A DNA stretch of 64,000 nt from Prostheceraeus crozeri (GCA_907163375.1 CAJQUW010005339.1:62001-126000), one strand, 5' to 3'. Shown: positions 41,513 to 53,277, numbered from the stretch's first letter. Program-made: numbers and translations. Notes: generated by a model not told the origin, from the sequence alone.

Positions 41513-42085
41513 CTATAAGACTTTCACCGTTCCCACTTTAATTTCTAGTTTGGCTATGTCCTGCACCATCTCTTTATTTTGTCTATTCACGGCCTCATAG
41601 CGATCTTTGAGCAGCATGTAATGGGCTTGATGTGATGCCTTCGCCTTCAACTCATCTCTATCTAGAGCTCTTGTTTGTTCGCGTGTACCGCCTTTCTTTG
41701 GCGTAGAAGTGTTAAGCGGCTCCTCTACATGTTCAGATGCGTGCTCAGATACATGTTCAGATTCCTGTTTACCACTAATGAAAACGGCTCTCACCTCCTG
41801 TACTTCCCCTTCCTCCTCACTGCTGCTTGTATCGCTGAGGAAATGATCGCTCCCATCATCATCCAAGTTGACAATGTGTCTTACAGCCGCCCTCTCCTCC
41901 TGCCTTCGTCTATACAAGTCATCAAACCACTTTTTGAAGTGGCAGTTAGAAATAGACGCACTAGGACACTGGTCATGTCTTTTCCTAAATTCGACAAAGT
42001 CAGAGTCTGCTTCCACAGCATGATGGACACATGTCTTTATTTCAAAGACGTTCTTATGCTCCCCAATGTGTTCCACCTGTCTCAA
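41513..42085 (-). CDS. Acidic/coiled-coil ORF of G2 (first)
   Basis: A 190-residue frame without ATG at its start. The N-terminal third has spaced Cys and His (T-C-V-H-H, H-D-Q-C, S-N-C-H) and W-F-D-D-L-Y-R-R-R. The middle is acidic with a serine cluster (S-D-T-S-S-S-E-E-E-G-E), then S-E-H-V-S-E-H-A repeats, then a helical charged end. The open frame extends upstream with C-S-C-D-K, so the true start is probably in an upstream exon. Not recognised. Confidence 0.4.
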   Translation of the reverse strand: MRQVEHIGEHKNVFEIKTCVHHAVEADSDFVEFRKRHDQCPSASISNCHFKKWFDDLYRRRQEERAAVRHIVNLDDDGSDHFLSDTSSSEEEGEVQEVRAVFISGKQESEHVSEHASEHVEEPLNTSTPKKGGTREQTRALDRDELKAKASHQAHYMLLKDRYEAVNRQNKEMVQDIAKLEIKVGTVKVL

Positions 42086-42185
42086 GAGCTTTTTGTATTC
42101 GGTCCCTCTGTATACTTTATCGCATGAACATCTTGTGACACTTTATGCCAATGTCCAAATTTGGTCATGTCTCCTTCAAACGATT

Positions 42186-42476
42186 TCATCTCACCATATT
42201 TGGAATCTCAACCGCTGATTTTCTTGACTGACGCAGGGAGTCAAGATTATCATAAATGGACATTCTCGCTTCGATGTGACGGAAGGGGAGTGACGCGCGA
42301 CTCACGCTTTGTGATAGCGGTCTCTTTATCCTGAGTGGCAAGTTTGTATGACCCTCAAGTGAACTGAATGTATACGAAGATGAAAAAGATGAAAATATTG
42401 AATAGTTCCTAGCGTGTGATAAAATACATGGAATGACAAACGCACAGATGCTCACAATGATACTTAGGGGCTTCAC
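42186..42476 (-). CDS. Possible small secreted or membrane ORF of G2
   Basis: A 96-residue frame starting M-K-P-L-S-I-I-V-S-I-C-A-F-V-I-P-C-I-L-S, a good signal-peptide-like start, followed by a basic and serine-rich tail. It sits upstream of the coiled-coil ORFs on the same strand. There is no known domain; it may be fortuitous. Confidence 0.25.
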   Translation of the reverse strand: MKPLSIIVSICAFVIPCILSHARNYSIFSSFSSSYTFSSLEGHTNLPLRIKRPLSQSVSRASLPFRHIEARMSIYDNLDSLRQSRKSAVEIPNMVR

Positions 42477-44372
42477 ACCATTTGAATGTTTTCTTATATC
42501 ATTATCATGCTCACTTTCGAAGAGGCTTGTTTCAATGTTTCAATCGAAGGATGCTTGTAAAGTTCAATACTGCATTCCCATGACATTTCAATTTTATGTG
42601 TTTATACAATTGTATAAGCTTTCACTGGACTCGCATCGTCTTATAAAGTGTTCGTTTACGCAGCGCACAAAGTTATATCTCTCAATAATGTTGAACTCAA
42701 TCTCACACACACACACATTGTCACTTTAAACATGACTGGAATACAGTTCTCGCACATCAACTTTATTTCTCACGTTACAAATGCTGAAAGGATTCTAACA
42801 TTATTTTATACGTCCCCTATCTTACAAATACTGAAAGGATTCCAGCATGATTTCAAACTTTACAAACATCAACTTTATTTCTAACGTTCCAAACAGTGAA
42901 ATGCATGTGACTATATATTATACTTCGCCTATCTTGCAAACACTGAAATGATTCTGATATTATTCCTAACTTTACAAATTAACTTTATTACTAATTTTAC
43001 TAACTACTACTACTTTTTTATACTAATATTACTAACTTTATTACTATTACTACATTGTAACTTTATTACTAAGTCAATCCACTCTGTTTGAAGCCCAACT
43101 TTATGTGAAAAGAAAACGACACAGTATGTACCTGATATGGTATTGAAACCCACACAGCTTTTTGTTACAATAACAATTCAGTTCAATGTGAGCTAGTCTT
43201 GTATCATTCATTTCATATGACATAACTTTTCACTTTACTTATTCCTACAATGTTAGTACTATGTGTTCTAAACTTTATGAGATCGCTTTCACTTCTATCT
43301 CACACTTTCTTCATCATCTTACCAAGTGAATGAAATTGATGATACATTATCTGACTAAACGCATTGAGTCACATTCTACACGAACAGATATTGCTAACAT
43401 GGATCATATAAAACTAAGCTATGGTCTTAGTGATTTATCTATGTAACTTACACTTTTAAAACGCTAAATCTCTAAATCTCAACACAGGGACACCTATCCT
43501 ATGGATTTAGGGATTTAGGAGTTTTGCTGTATAATTTAGTAAACTTATGTCTCTGTCAGCATACGACTTTTAAAATACAACACTGATTGATGAATGATGT
43601 TCATATATTCCTAGCTTGGATAACAAGAAACTTTTATGTGTTGACTATTATATATTTTCCTCATCCATTCTTTACACACTTATGATTCCAATCACTAAGT
43701 TGCATACAACTATTCTATTGAACATGCATCAATCAGCTTTCAGCTGACCACATCAAATGTAAAGTGTATAACATAATGAGCATGTAATGAGCATCTCTCA
43801 TCAACGATATGAAATCTGTCTTTTCATCATGAAATTGAGTCTTGCCTTCAAAGTCATTTTGTAAAGCGAACATGCGCATCACGTATTCTACACTAAAAGA
43901 GATCGTTCATTTGTGTTATCCAAAACGCTAAATCTCTAAATCCAACCGTGACTGTCATTGCCTGCATTACTATAGAACATGTTGCTCTGATGATTCTTCC
44001 ACCACCCCTACTATTTCCATTTGAGGGGTTGTGAAGAAGTAAATTCATGACTTCAGGCCAAATCCTCTCTCTACACACGTTTATATTTCACACCATGTAA
44101 AAGATCCTTGCTACTTATTATAGGGACTTTGAACATGATGATTTCATGGCAGTTAGGACTTTGAAGATGTATGTTGGAGAAGTTTAACACTTGTCATGAA
44201 GTTGCTTTCTCATCAGATGAATTTAATAAGAGCTTCTTCATTTTCTAAGAAAGATAGAGATCCTTGAATCTAGTGTTTGTGTGTGGCACAGTCTGTAACT
44301 TTTCTTTGTTAATAGGGTGGCCTCCAACGAATCGGTGACCGGGCCCTCGGAAGGACCGATGAAATACTTCGA

Positions 44373-44609
44373 TTACTCGACGTATTCCGGACGCTGAGTT
44401 CTCAGCAACGCCAGATATTCTAGCGCCATATCCCTAAATAAAGGGTTTTTCACAAGCTCATGTGGAATGAGGTGGACTGGGCAGCGAATTGCTTCGCCTT
44501 TCTCCGCCTGCAAAGGAGCCAGGAGAAAGACTTTCCCCATCTTCACTCTACATCCACAGCGGAGCTCAAGGGTTTGGCTCATGTCAAAGAAAGCGATATC
44601 GAACGACAT
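44373..44609 (-). CDS. Possible small Cys-containing ORF of G2
   Basis: A 78-residue frame from an ATG, with L-R-C-G-C-R-V and R-C-P-V-H-L, a possible zinc-binding pair, and an amphipathic end. It lies close to the inner edge of the right arm, the mirror position to the acidic ORF on the left. Not recognised. Confidence 0.3.
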   Translation of the reverse strand: MSFDIAFFDMSQTLELRCGCRVKMGKVFLLAPLQAEKGEAIRCPVHLIPHELVKNPLFRDMALEYLALLRTQRPEYVE

Positions 44610-44816
44610 TACATCAAACGACTTGTATTTGATGAATGAGTGTAGACATCTCCCTTATATTTCTCCCACATTTTTTGTAACTGGGCAGCAAGGCATTGAA
44701 GCCTTGAACAAGTCGGCAGTGTGAATGCTTTAACAGCAAATGGTTTCTTGCGCGTGCGGAGTGTACAGTAGCGAATTTTCAACGTGAGAATCCTTTCAGT
44801 CGCCCACAATGATCTC

Positions 44817-47800
44817 TCCGGCGCGATAGCAATGAGCTTTGTGGGAATCAGCTAGGTGGGAGGTCTGAGATGACGATTCGTTCCTGCATCCTTGCTCGTG
44901 GGGCAGATGCGATAGATCTCTGTTTAGTGTGACAGACGGGTGCCAGAGAGAGAGAGAGCGTAGATCTTTGTGTTCTACTCTATCTGCTGAGAGGCTAGCG
45001 CGACAGACAGGCGACAGAGTGCACTTATGATTCTTTGTGTGTACAGGAGGGGAACATCTGTTTCACTGATAGGTTTTATGACAAACATTTTAGCCGCTTT
45101 TGAATGGCAGCGTGTTGAATATTGCAAGCAGTGTTAAATGTCAATCCGTATGTCATTTTTACTTCGTCTGCATTCGCACAGAAAATCACTTGATGCAGGT
45201 TTCAATGTTGATTCTACAAGCAACGGACGATGCGTTTAGAAATGAGACACGGTTTCATTTGTCAAGCACATGAAAAGCAAACTTTGATTCTAACGTTTAA
45301 TGCTCATGGTAAGTCCTAATGTTCGCTGTTTCATACTCATGAAATAATTCCACTGACACAGTCTTGATCATTCAATGACATGACATGCTTTGCTGTTTCC
45401 TACTAATGAGCGTGTTAATTACACAGACGTGTTCATTTTGTAAGTTCAATGGTCGAGTCGTTGAACTGCATCTCAGACTTATGCGTTTCTACAGGTTTCT
45501 AAACTTTAAACGCGACTGCAATCTATGAAAGTTTTACCAACATAAAGTTGTTGTCATAAAGTTTCTTACACCGCGGTTCATGTTTACGAATTTCATTTGA
45601 ATGTCAGAAAGGTAGACTATATGTTCATCTGTCCATGATGAGTGTAAACGTTCTCGCTACACAGTTCTCCTTTATTTCCCGTAAAATAGTTGTGACACTT
45701 TTGTGTTTCACCTCATCTAGTAGTTGATTTTTATCTCACACATGCTTTGAGTGTTTCCTAACTCATATGCAGTCGATGCAGAGTGCAAACACGCTGTCTG
45801 TCTTTATTTACAAAACAGTCTACACACGCAATCAATTTGATAAAGACAAACAACACATTTAGTAAAGCTGGTACGCGAACGACTGTGACTGCAGAAACAT
45901 TTTATAAAACTTTTTTTGACGTTTGCGTTTAGACTTGTAAGCGAACATGTGCTTCACGTATTCTACACGAGCGGTTAACGCATGTGATATAAATCCCTAA
46001 ATCCAACCGTAGAGGAGCCTACCCTTGGATTATGGACTTTTACGACCCACGAGATTCAATGTCATGGAACTAGCTCTCACACACTCAACGTTTGTGACAA
46101 GACTTTACCTTGTTTTATGAAACATTCAACGCTTTCTATAAGACCTTTTAACGCTGTGAAACAATCTACACAGTGCAGTAAAACTTTCTAGCGACGTGGT
46201 GAACGCTGTTTTCATATAACATTCTAAACTCTCAGTCTCACTGCAGTAGAATACTGGTTTTAGTAAACCTGATGAAGTATTCAGTAATCTAGCAGTCATG
46301 GAGTTTGAATTTTCTAATAGGGGAACATTTGGCAACTGTCTCCAATAAAACTTTCTAACACTGTGAAAGTAAGTTACAAGACAATCTACACTGTGCAGTA
46401 AAACCTTTTCGATAAAACTTTCTAGTGCTGTGGTGAGTTCGGTCAGTCATAAAACTTCAATGATCAAACTTTACTTTCACAAACGTGCGTCGCGGTAAAA
46501 CTATTTGACTACACTATCTTCGCAAACCATGATACACTCTCTGACTAGACTTATGAATAAACCTTCGATGATCAAACTTTATTATCACAAACATGCGTCG
46601 CGGTAATACTATTTGACTACACTAACTTTGCAAACCATGATACAGTTTCTGATGACACTCACGAATAAACTTCGATGATCAAACTTTACTTTCACAAACG
46701 TGCGTGGCGGTAAAATTATTTTACTACACTAGCGCTTACATTTTATGACATTTGTGTTTCATAAAACGTCATGATCAAACTTTCTAACTATACATCAACG
46801 TGTGTTGCAGTAAAACTTTTGTACGACATGATAAAGTTTCCGACTACACTTACAAGAGCTTGTTCACTAGCGAAGAGAGAAATGAGCGTATGGTTGCATG
46901 TGGTGCAAGGGTGGCCTCCCGTTTCATCCCTTCATCATTTAGCCTCGGTGATAGAGGCGAGCAGAACGCATGGTTCATTCTCCCATGGTTGGCCAACTGT
47001 CGGGAGACAAGTGCAATGGAGATTTTATGAGGTAACCTGTGGCAGATAGCTAAATGTCGTCCTGGCGGTCAGAGTACGACGTTAGACGAAAGGCAATCAC
47101 TTGGAAACATGACGCAGAGAGGTTTCACAAGGATTACCATTGCCCACGTCCCGTGCAGTACTCATCGCTACGGACTTCACCGCTGTCTCGAAAGAACGCC
47201 CACCAACAGGAAATATGACACCGAAAATCTCTGTAACTTGCACCGTCAATGACTTGATAGCCAGACATGAAAACCGGTGGAGTTATTTACAATTATATAC
47301 AAGAGGTTGGCAAGTCGTTGCTTTGATCAGCTTGATAGCAAGCCGTAGAGAGGGATAGCAAGCCGTGATTCACAAGCGTTTTGCAATGGAGATGTTTAGA
47401 TGCCACCCATGACAAGACAGCTAAGACTCAACCGATTGGCGTTCAAAGTGCTACGTTGAGAACTGTGTCAAATGCCCAACATGAGTTGCCCCAGCGGTTT
47501 CGGTCTAAAATATGACACACTCCCTTGCCACACTTATCACTACGGCATCATCCGCCGTCCCGAAGGAACACCCTGTCAGTGGAATATTACAGCAAAACTC
47601 TCCGTGTCTTGCTCGCTTTCAGTGAAAAGCCGCTTATAGCATGAGAAGACTGGCTCAGACATCATTACAAATGCTTTCATTGACTTCAGCAGGGTCGAAA
47701 ACCCCAGAAAACCTCCAAAAATAGTGAATTTAAAATTTTCAGCTTTTTAGCACTACTTATGAAATTTTATAAGTAGTCTGTCCATATAGGTCTGATCAGT

Positions 47801-49111
47801 AGCGACCGAACCTTTTTTGAATCAAGTCAAACGGACTTGTAGAAGCAAAGTTACAAGCCCTTAAAGTTTTGGAGTCTTTTATGGCCTGGAGACGAAGGCC
47901 ATCTCCTGGCGAACCTTTAAGTCTGACGCCCTAGCTGATATCAGCAGTGAAATTTTGTAAGTCGGTTTCTGATAGAAACCCGGTTTTCAGAGATTTCCAA
48001 TGCTATCATCAGATCTCCGGAGTTCACCTACCGCAACCCAGTCGGGAGGAGAACTGATTTCCACAAGCAGAGTTTGCACTTGTATAATTTGTGGCGATAA
48101 GCTGATGACGTAATAATGAAAACTCGATTTTCAACAGGCTCTCATTTGGAAACGAAACCTTCCACGCATCTGAAAAGATAGGATCCTAGAGAACAAAGTG
48201 CGGTCTTGCCCGTAAAAAAACCCGAGCACTTCATTCACTTCCAATCCTCCGCTATTGACCGCCAAAGGTGGCCACAATTTAACATTTTCAGGAAAAAATC
48301 CTGTGTGGAGACCCAACTTTTCAACTTTTTCTCTCCGATTGACTTGAAACTCACCCTCTAGATGCAGAATTGCACGCTGATTCCAAATCTGGTCTCTGAT
48401 TTCCCGTCCGAGGCGTCGTTCACCCGATAGAGCGATTTTCATAAAAATTCTAACTCTGTCGTTTTTTCGCCAATGTCCCAAATTTTCAATGACGTCTCAC
48501 CTCTAAACGAAGGCAGATAGGAACAAGCCGTGTCTTCCACTGAATTTTTCTCACTCTCAGCTTTCAAATGAGCTATTGCACGACTTTCTACGATCCCTAC
48601 AACCAAAGTTGGAAGATAGCTGCCGAGAGGGGAGGTCAGAACTTTTTCTCTCCGATTGAGCTGGAAAGAAGTTCCTAGACCCAACATTGGCCAAAACGTC
48701 CGAATCTGCACTCCGTTTTCCCATCCGAGCACTCCTTTATGTCGAAAAACGACTTTTCTCATCCCAAAACATCCAACACCTGACTTTTCCAACTCTGCCG
48801 TTTTCCTGCCATTTTTCTCCCTCAACCCAGGATAATAGGACCAAACTGAGCTTTCCACTGCATTTTTCTCACTCTTAGCTTTCAAATGAGCTATTGCACG
48901 ACTTTCTACGATCTCTAACACCAAAGTTGGAAGTTTCGTCCAGAGAGGGGGGGTAGGGACCAGTTTCCTCCTCTCGGACCCATTCCTCCCAGCACATCCT
49001 TGGCGAACTTCCTCACCTTCCTTCCAGAGGGGGGGCTGAGTCAGCATGATGACTCATCGATGACTCATCACTGCACCGCACCGGACTTGAATTTGGGACG
49101 GGATTACTACT
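44817..49111. repeat. Right arm and terminal block of G2
   Basis: The inverted counterpart of 22043-23777 plus 35883-38094. Compared with the left arm it lacks about 200 bases (those at about 23345-23550), has two instead of three 315-bp units, and has the extra segment at about 45055-45950. Its continuity at 47880 shows where the Penelope-like element split the left arm. It ends at GGGATTACTACT. Confidence 0.9.
49037..49067. promoter_or_regulatory. Cluster of three AP-1/MARE-like sites, right end of G2
   Basis: TGAGTCA at 49037-49043 and TGACTCA at 49050-49056 and 49061-49067, the mirror of the left-end cluster. Present at both ends, so it predates any divergence of the arms. Confidence 0.5.
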
Positions 49112-50937
49112 GCTATCATATAAATTGAATGCTATCTCTATGAATTCTAGTTAGATATATAAAGAATTATTAACCATTAAAAGTGAAGCAGGCCAGACCA
49201 AAAACTAATTTCATAGATATAAGTACTTGGAAAATGTAACAAGATTAAGAGTAATTTATAGAAAAGAAGTCACAAGTTACAAGAAGAACAAAGTAAATGA
49301 AAAATTGACAAAATTAATGCAGTCAGGAAGAACTCTGCAGAAAGAATTAAGAAAAGAAAAACGAAAATTGAAGACCGATAGATTAAATGAATTGATGTTT
49401 GCGAAAGAGCATAATGATCATAAAGCGTATTGGAGTTTGATAAATTCCAAAACGAAAAAGAAATGTAACACAAGTAATCTAGAATCCGTCAATTTCCTAA
49501 TTGTGATGTAAAATAATGATCAACTTGAACAATCCAATATTCCGAGAAATAATGAAGTTTTAGAAGAACAACATCCTATTGATTTCACTATAATTTTAGA
49601 TGATGAAATCACGATCAACGAAATAAATAGCAACTTGATGAAAACTAATAGTTGCAAATCAAGTGGTCCTGATGAATTGGTAATAGACATGCTTAAAATA
49701 TCGGGAAACACTTCATCAATACTTCAAGTTCTATTCAACCAACTTTTAAATTATAACGATGAAATTACTTTTCCTGAAAGTTGGATAATGCCAACATATA
49801 AAAAGGGCGACAAAAATGTTGTAACTAGCTACAGATTTATAAATTTAAGTTCAAATCTCGAAAAATTATTGACGAAAATTTTGAATGAAAGATTAAACCT
49901 ATGGTTAAAGGAAAACAATGTCGCTCATCAATGCCAAACAGGGGTTCTGAAAGAAAGTTCAACCATGGATAATATTTACATACTTAAAGAAATTATGCAA
50001 ACATATAAAAATCATAAACATCCTTTGTATATAAACTTCATAGATTTATCAAAGGCGTTTGATTCGATTCCAAAAAACGATACATATGAAGCGACTACAT
50101 GAAGCACTTCCAAACAGTAACTTTCTCCATCTTCTAAAAAGATTGCTCACTGAAAAGAAATACAAGATCATAAACAATGATGTAGAATCTGAAACATTTA
50201 ACTTACAAAATGCTATACCTCAAGGAGATAGTTTATCTCCAACCCTATTTTCCATATTTATGAATAACTTAGCAAAAGAAATTTACTTAAAAGCTAAAAC
50301 CACAATTGTTGCAAACATAGGTGGTTTCAACATGCCACGTTTGATATATTCAGATGATATTTTACTGATGAATAATGACAAAGATGTTTTACTTAATCAA
50401 ATAAGAATAGTGGAAAAGTTCTGCAATTCTAATTGTCTGAAAATAAATTACGATAAAACAAAAATTATGATACAAAATGATGCATATGAAAATAAATATA
50501 TCAATGTCAATTTAAATAAGCAAATTAAGCAAATCGAAATACTAAAGGGATATCAATACCTAGGATTTTGGATCGCGAATATTACTAAGAAGCATCTACT
50601 TTTACTTACCAAAAAAGGAAATCAATCCGCTTACTTGGCGGCTAAGACATTGAAAGAATTTTCAGATCCCAATGGAAATATAGTGAAAAGTACTTTTGAA
50701 ATGCTAACGCCATCAAAGATGCGATGGAGTGGAAAATTTTGTTTTTATAATAAATTATATGAATTAAACAAAATACAGTCTCAATTTTACGAACGTTTCT
50801 ATCATTTGTCAGGCACTACAGCAAACTACTGTTTCATTGAAGAATTTGGTCTACTTCCTGTCGAATATTATTTTTGTGAGAGAAAATTATTTCTAGCAAT
50901 GATAGCATCACGAAAATCTGCTTTTATCACATTTTGA
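49112..50937 (+). pseudogene. LINE D ORF2, linker and reverse transcriptase part
   Basis: After the G2 junction the frame resumes weakly, then 49227-49511 is open, with an in-frame TAA at 49509-49511, then 49635-50102 and 50059-50937 with a frameshift near 50090. RT motifs: S-S-G-P-D-E-L, Y-R-F-I-N-L-S, F-I-D-L-S-K-A-F-D-S (catalytic Asp), A-I-P-Q-G-D-S-L-S-P and I-Y-S-D-D-I-L-L (YSDD). The C-terminal part has no Cys cluster like that of LINEs A to C, so LINE D is a different clade. Confidence 0.75.
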
Positions 50938-51229
50938 ACAACCTGAATAATACACAATACTCACATACATGGTGTTGGAGAGTAGAAGAGCTACTTAAAC
51001 AGCTGAACCCATAGAGTAGGGATATGTAGTTAGAGTGTCTACTCAAAAAAGTATCTGTATACAATGAAAACATTTATATGAAAAGATTCAGTTTTTTGCG
51101 GAGATCACGTTAAGTAAATTCATTGAGACATCAATTGACGTCAGAACTAAGACATTGTTACAAGAATGACTGCACAAATGCAACTCTACTGCAATAGAAG
51201 ATGAAACATCGCAATAAGGACTTCAGTCA

Positions 51230-51316
51230 AACTTTATATCACTTGCGTCAACCAGTTTGCGCGGTCCGGAACATTAGTAAATCATCTGAAATTCCATCAT
51301 CATACGCTCCCTTTCA
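51230..51316 (+). repeat. Direct repeat at the 3' edge of LINE D
   Basis: About 92% identical to 19826-19912 in the same orientation. It lies about 290 bases after the RT frame ends. It stops at the point where, in the 5' copy, the ORF1 ATG would follow. Confidence 0.75.
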
Positions 51317-52573
51317 AGTAAGATTCTTTGAAGTGTTGGTTAAGTAAGTATTGCGTTTATTGTAAGAGAATGACAATCATAGTAATGTATATATGACCGT
51401 TCCAGGACAAGCAAAATATAAAAAAAATGAGGTGCCCCAAAAATGCAAAAAAAAGAATATATGACCGATTCAGGACAACTAAAAAAATAAGATACCTCCA
51501 GAATGAGTATAGGAAATATTTCATACACTGAAAAAGAGTATTATAAATAAAAATAATTTTAAGGATAAAATCAAAAAAACAGTTTTAAGCTCGTTGGAAT
51601 TTTTTCATATACTGAAAAGAGGTTTCAAAAATTTCACGTAGTCGCAATTTAGGCAGTCGAAAATATCACGTGGTCGAAAATTGAAGTTGTCTCAAAATTT
51701 CACGTAGTCTAAAAATTTCACGTAGTCCAAAAATTTACGTAGTCTTTTCACATAGACCAAAAAATATCAAAATATTTATTAAAAAATGGAAGAAACGAGG
51801 AAAATGGAAGAAACTTCGACGGGGACGACGACGAGAATATATCCTTCGTTATCACAATTAAAAACAACTGAAATGGATAAAGAAAAACACAAAGATAGAG
51901 TACGTTATATGAAAGATAAGCAATATCAATTATTATTAAGATTAGAGCATTATGATAAATATCACGTGGTCTAAGTATTTCGAAAATTTCAAAAATTTCA
52001 AAATTTACGTAGTCCTCGAATTTGTCGTTCACTAGACAATGTTCAAGCGTCTGATAAACTCTAAGGTTAGTGCGTCCTGCGATTCATTTTATTTCTTGAC
52101 TTCTCTAAGAATTGTTCATTCTCCGAAGAGAGGAACGACACTTTTGAACTGAAATAGGTCAGTTTTCATCAATCTAAGGAATTATACCCATGAAGACAGC
52201 AATGTGTAAGAATAGATGATTGTCACTGATTCTTGTCGTTTCATTTCTATCACATGTGATCTCGACAGAAATTGAAACATTGTTTTCTTACTCATGCATT
52301 TCTAATGCCTTCAAGTTTAGAATAGAATTCTCGGAAATCTTGTTCCAAGGATTCCCTGGAATTGAGACAGTAAACCAATCACACACTAAAGGATTGCAAC
52401 ATAAACACTTGAGTATTTAGAAGAATTGTAGGGAACAGCTGCTTCCCGCATTCATGAACCATTGCATTTCAGAACAAGCGGCTGTAACCGCACCTACAGA
52501 TTAAAAAGACGTATAATATATTGCAGTATGTAGGAAGTAAGACTTCATTTTACAATTTCATTAATCATAGCTA
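51317..52573. other. Low-complexity stretch with repeated CACGTAGTC-like words
   Basis: Between 51635 and 51745 and again at 51960-52012, words CACGTAGTC, CACGTGGTC and TACGTAGTC recur at least seven times, each set in an A/T-rich context (AAATTT before, AAAA after). The frame at 51786-51974 lies between the two clusters and has no known motif. The left end of the Polinton fossil must fall somewhere in or near this stretch, but I cannot place it, because the other end is outside the window. Confidence 0.5.
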
Positions 52574-53277
52574 GTGACTGTTTTCTTTCTTCATTACAAA
52601 ATGCCAAAACGTACTGCCGCGGAAGCTTTTTCGTTTTACATGCCGATTTTACTAAACTTAATTAAAGAAGAGCACAAGGAAACTGCGAAGAAATATTTTG
52701 AAGAGTGGAAGGTGGAAATTCAATCGAGAAAGAAGAACAAAAATGTGGACTCTCAAAAACAAGTGGAGGATATTGCAGTAAAAATAAAACAGTATCTCAC
52801 CACTACTGCAATTCCTCAGTTCAATGTTACGAAAGAACATTTCATTACCATCGAGGATAGTGCTATTATGATTTCAAAACTGATTGCAAGTGAGAAAGTA
52901 CACCATGGGTCGTTGCTGAGAAGTGCTGCCTATCAAGGTTATGGGTTTAAAAGAATTCTGGAATTGAGTGACAATAAAAAAAGAGATTTGTGGCAAACTT
53001 GGAACTATTTAAAATTTCCTATAACAAAAGTTATTGTTATTTCTTGATGAACTTATCGGATCTAATTCTGCCACAAGTATTATTTTTAAATTCATCAATG
53101 CCCATTAGTTTTGTTAGAAAACATTTTAAAGAAATCAAAATTTATATAGAAAAATTAAATCAACCGACAACTATAGAAGAAATGAGGTTTGGTTCCCAAG
53201 ATGAACATCAACTGTGTTGTTTCACGTTTAAAGATATGTACAATGTACATACATTATTTATGAACACTTTTTTATAA
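52574..53277 (+). CDS. Unrecognised Polinton ORF region
   Basis: Two overlapping open stretches (52574-53047 and 52990-53277). The first encodes a charged, helical protein beginning M-P-K-R-T-A-A-E-A, with no known motif. It sits upstream of the protease on the same strand, where lineage-specific accessory genes are common. A hairpin follows at 53332-53352. Confidence 0.4.

Larger units (their letters stand above)
38950..43270. repeat. Dispersed direct repeats within the G2 unique region
   Basis: A module with CTAACTTTACAAACA-type words and ending in ACTAAGTCAATCCACTCTG, AACGACACAGTATGTAC and CACACAGCTTTTTGTTACA occurs at about 38990-39690 and again at about 42750-43190. A third partial copy of its end lies at about 40370-40480. 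Similar AT-rich words repeat within each module. The modules carry no convincing ORF. They suggest growth of the element by duplication of intergenic units. Confidence 0.6.
37822..46009. promoter_or_regulatory. Recurrent GGTTGGATTTAGGGATTTA motif in G2
   Basis: The motif occurs on the plus strand at about 37822-37840 and 39220-39238, partly at 43503-43517, and on the minus strand at about 43929-43947 and 45990-46009 (with a partial one near 43464). Most copies are followed by TTATAT or a TATA-like run. It may be a shared control element of the G2 genes. The feature spans the first to the last copy; only the listed sites are meant. Confidence 0.4.
22043..49111. mobile_element. Giant terminal-repeat element G2 with nested insertions
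   Basis: The ends are inverted repeats: the left end TGTAGCAATCCCGTCCC and the right end (reverse complement) AGTAGTAATCCCGTCCC. The two sides of LINE D abut it. The left arm is 22043-23777 plus 35883-38094 and the right arm is 44817-49111, both about 4 kb. The inner unique region is about 6.7 kb. Removing the Penelope-like insertion leaves about 15 kb. I found no clean target duplication; the flanks AACTAT and TGCTAT share only CTAT. No transposase, capsid or polymerase gene was recognised. It may be a giant DNA transposon or a virus-like fossil. It looks broken. Confidence 0.8.
19826..51316 (+). mobile_element. LINE D, split by the 27-kb element G2
   Basis: LINE D is found in two parts, 19826-22042 (ORF1 and endonuclease) and 49112-51316 (linker, reverse transcriptase and 3' region), in the same orientation and with the domains in the proper order. 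The two parts add up to about 4.4 kb. An 87-bp direct repeat lies at both outer edges (19826-19912 and 51230-51316). It is broken by a stop in the endonuclease leader, a stop and frameshifts in ORF2 and the G2 insertion, so it is older than G2. Confidence 0.75.

Noticed and set aside
22043-49111. Herpesvirus-like short region flanked by inverted repeats
   Set aside because: The architecture is similar, but no herpesvirus core gene was found and the element is cleanly inserted in a LINE.
22043-49111. A 6-bp Polinton-type target duplication for G2
   Set aside because: The flanks AACTAT and TGCTAT differ at two of six positions and the exact termini are uncertain, so I do not claim it.
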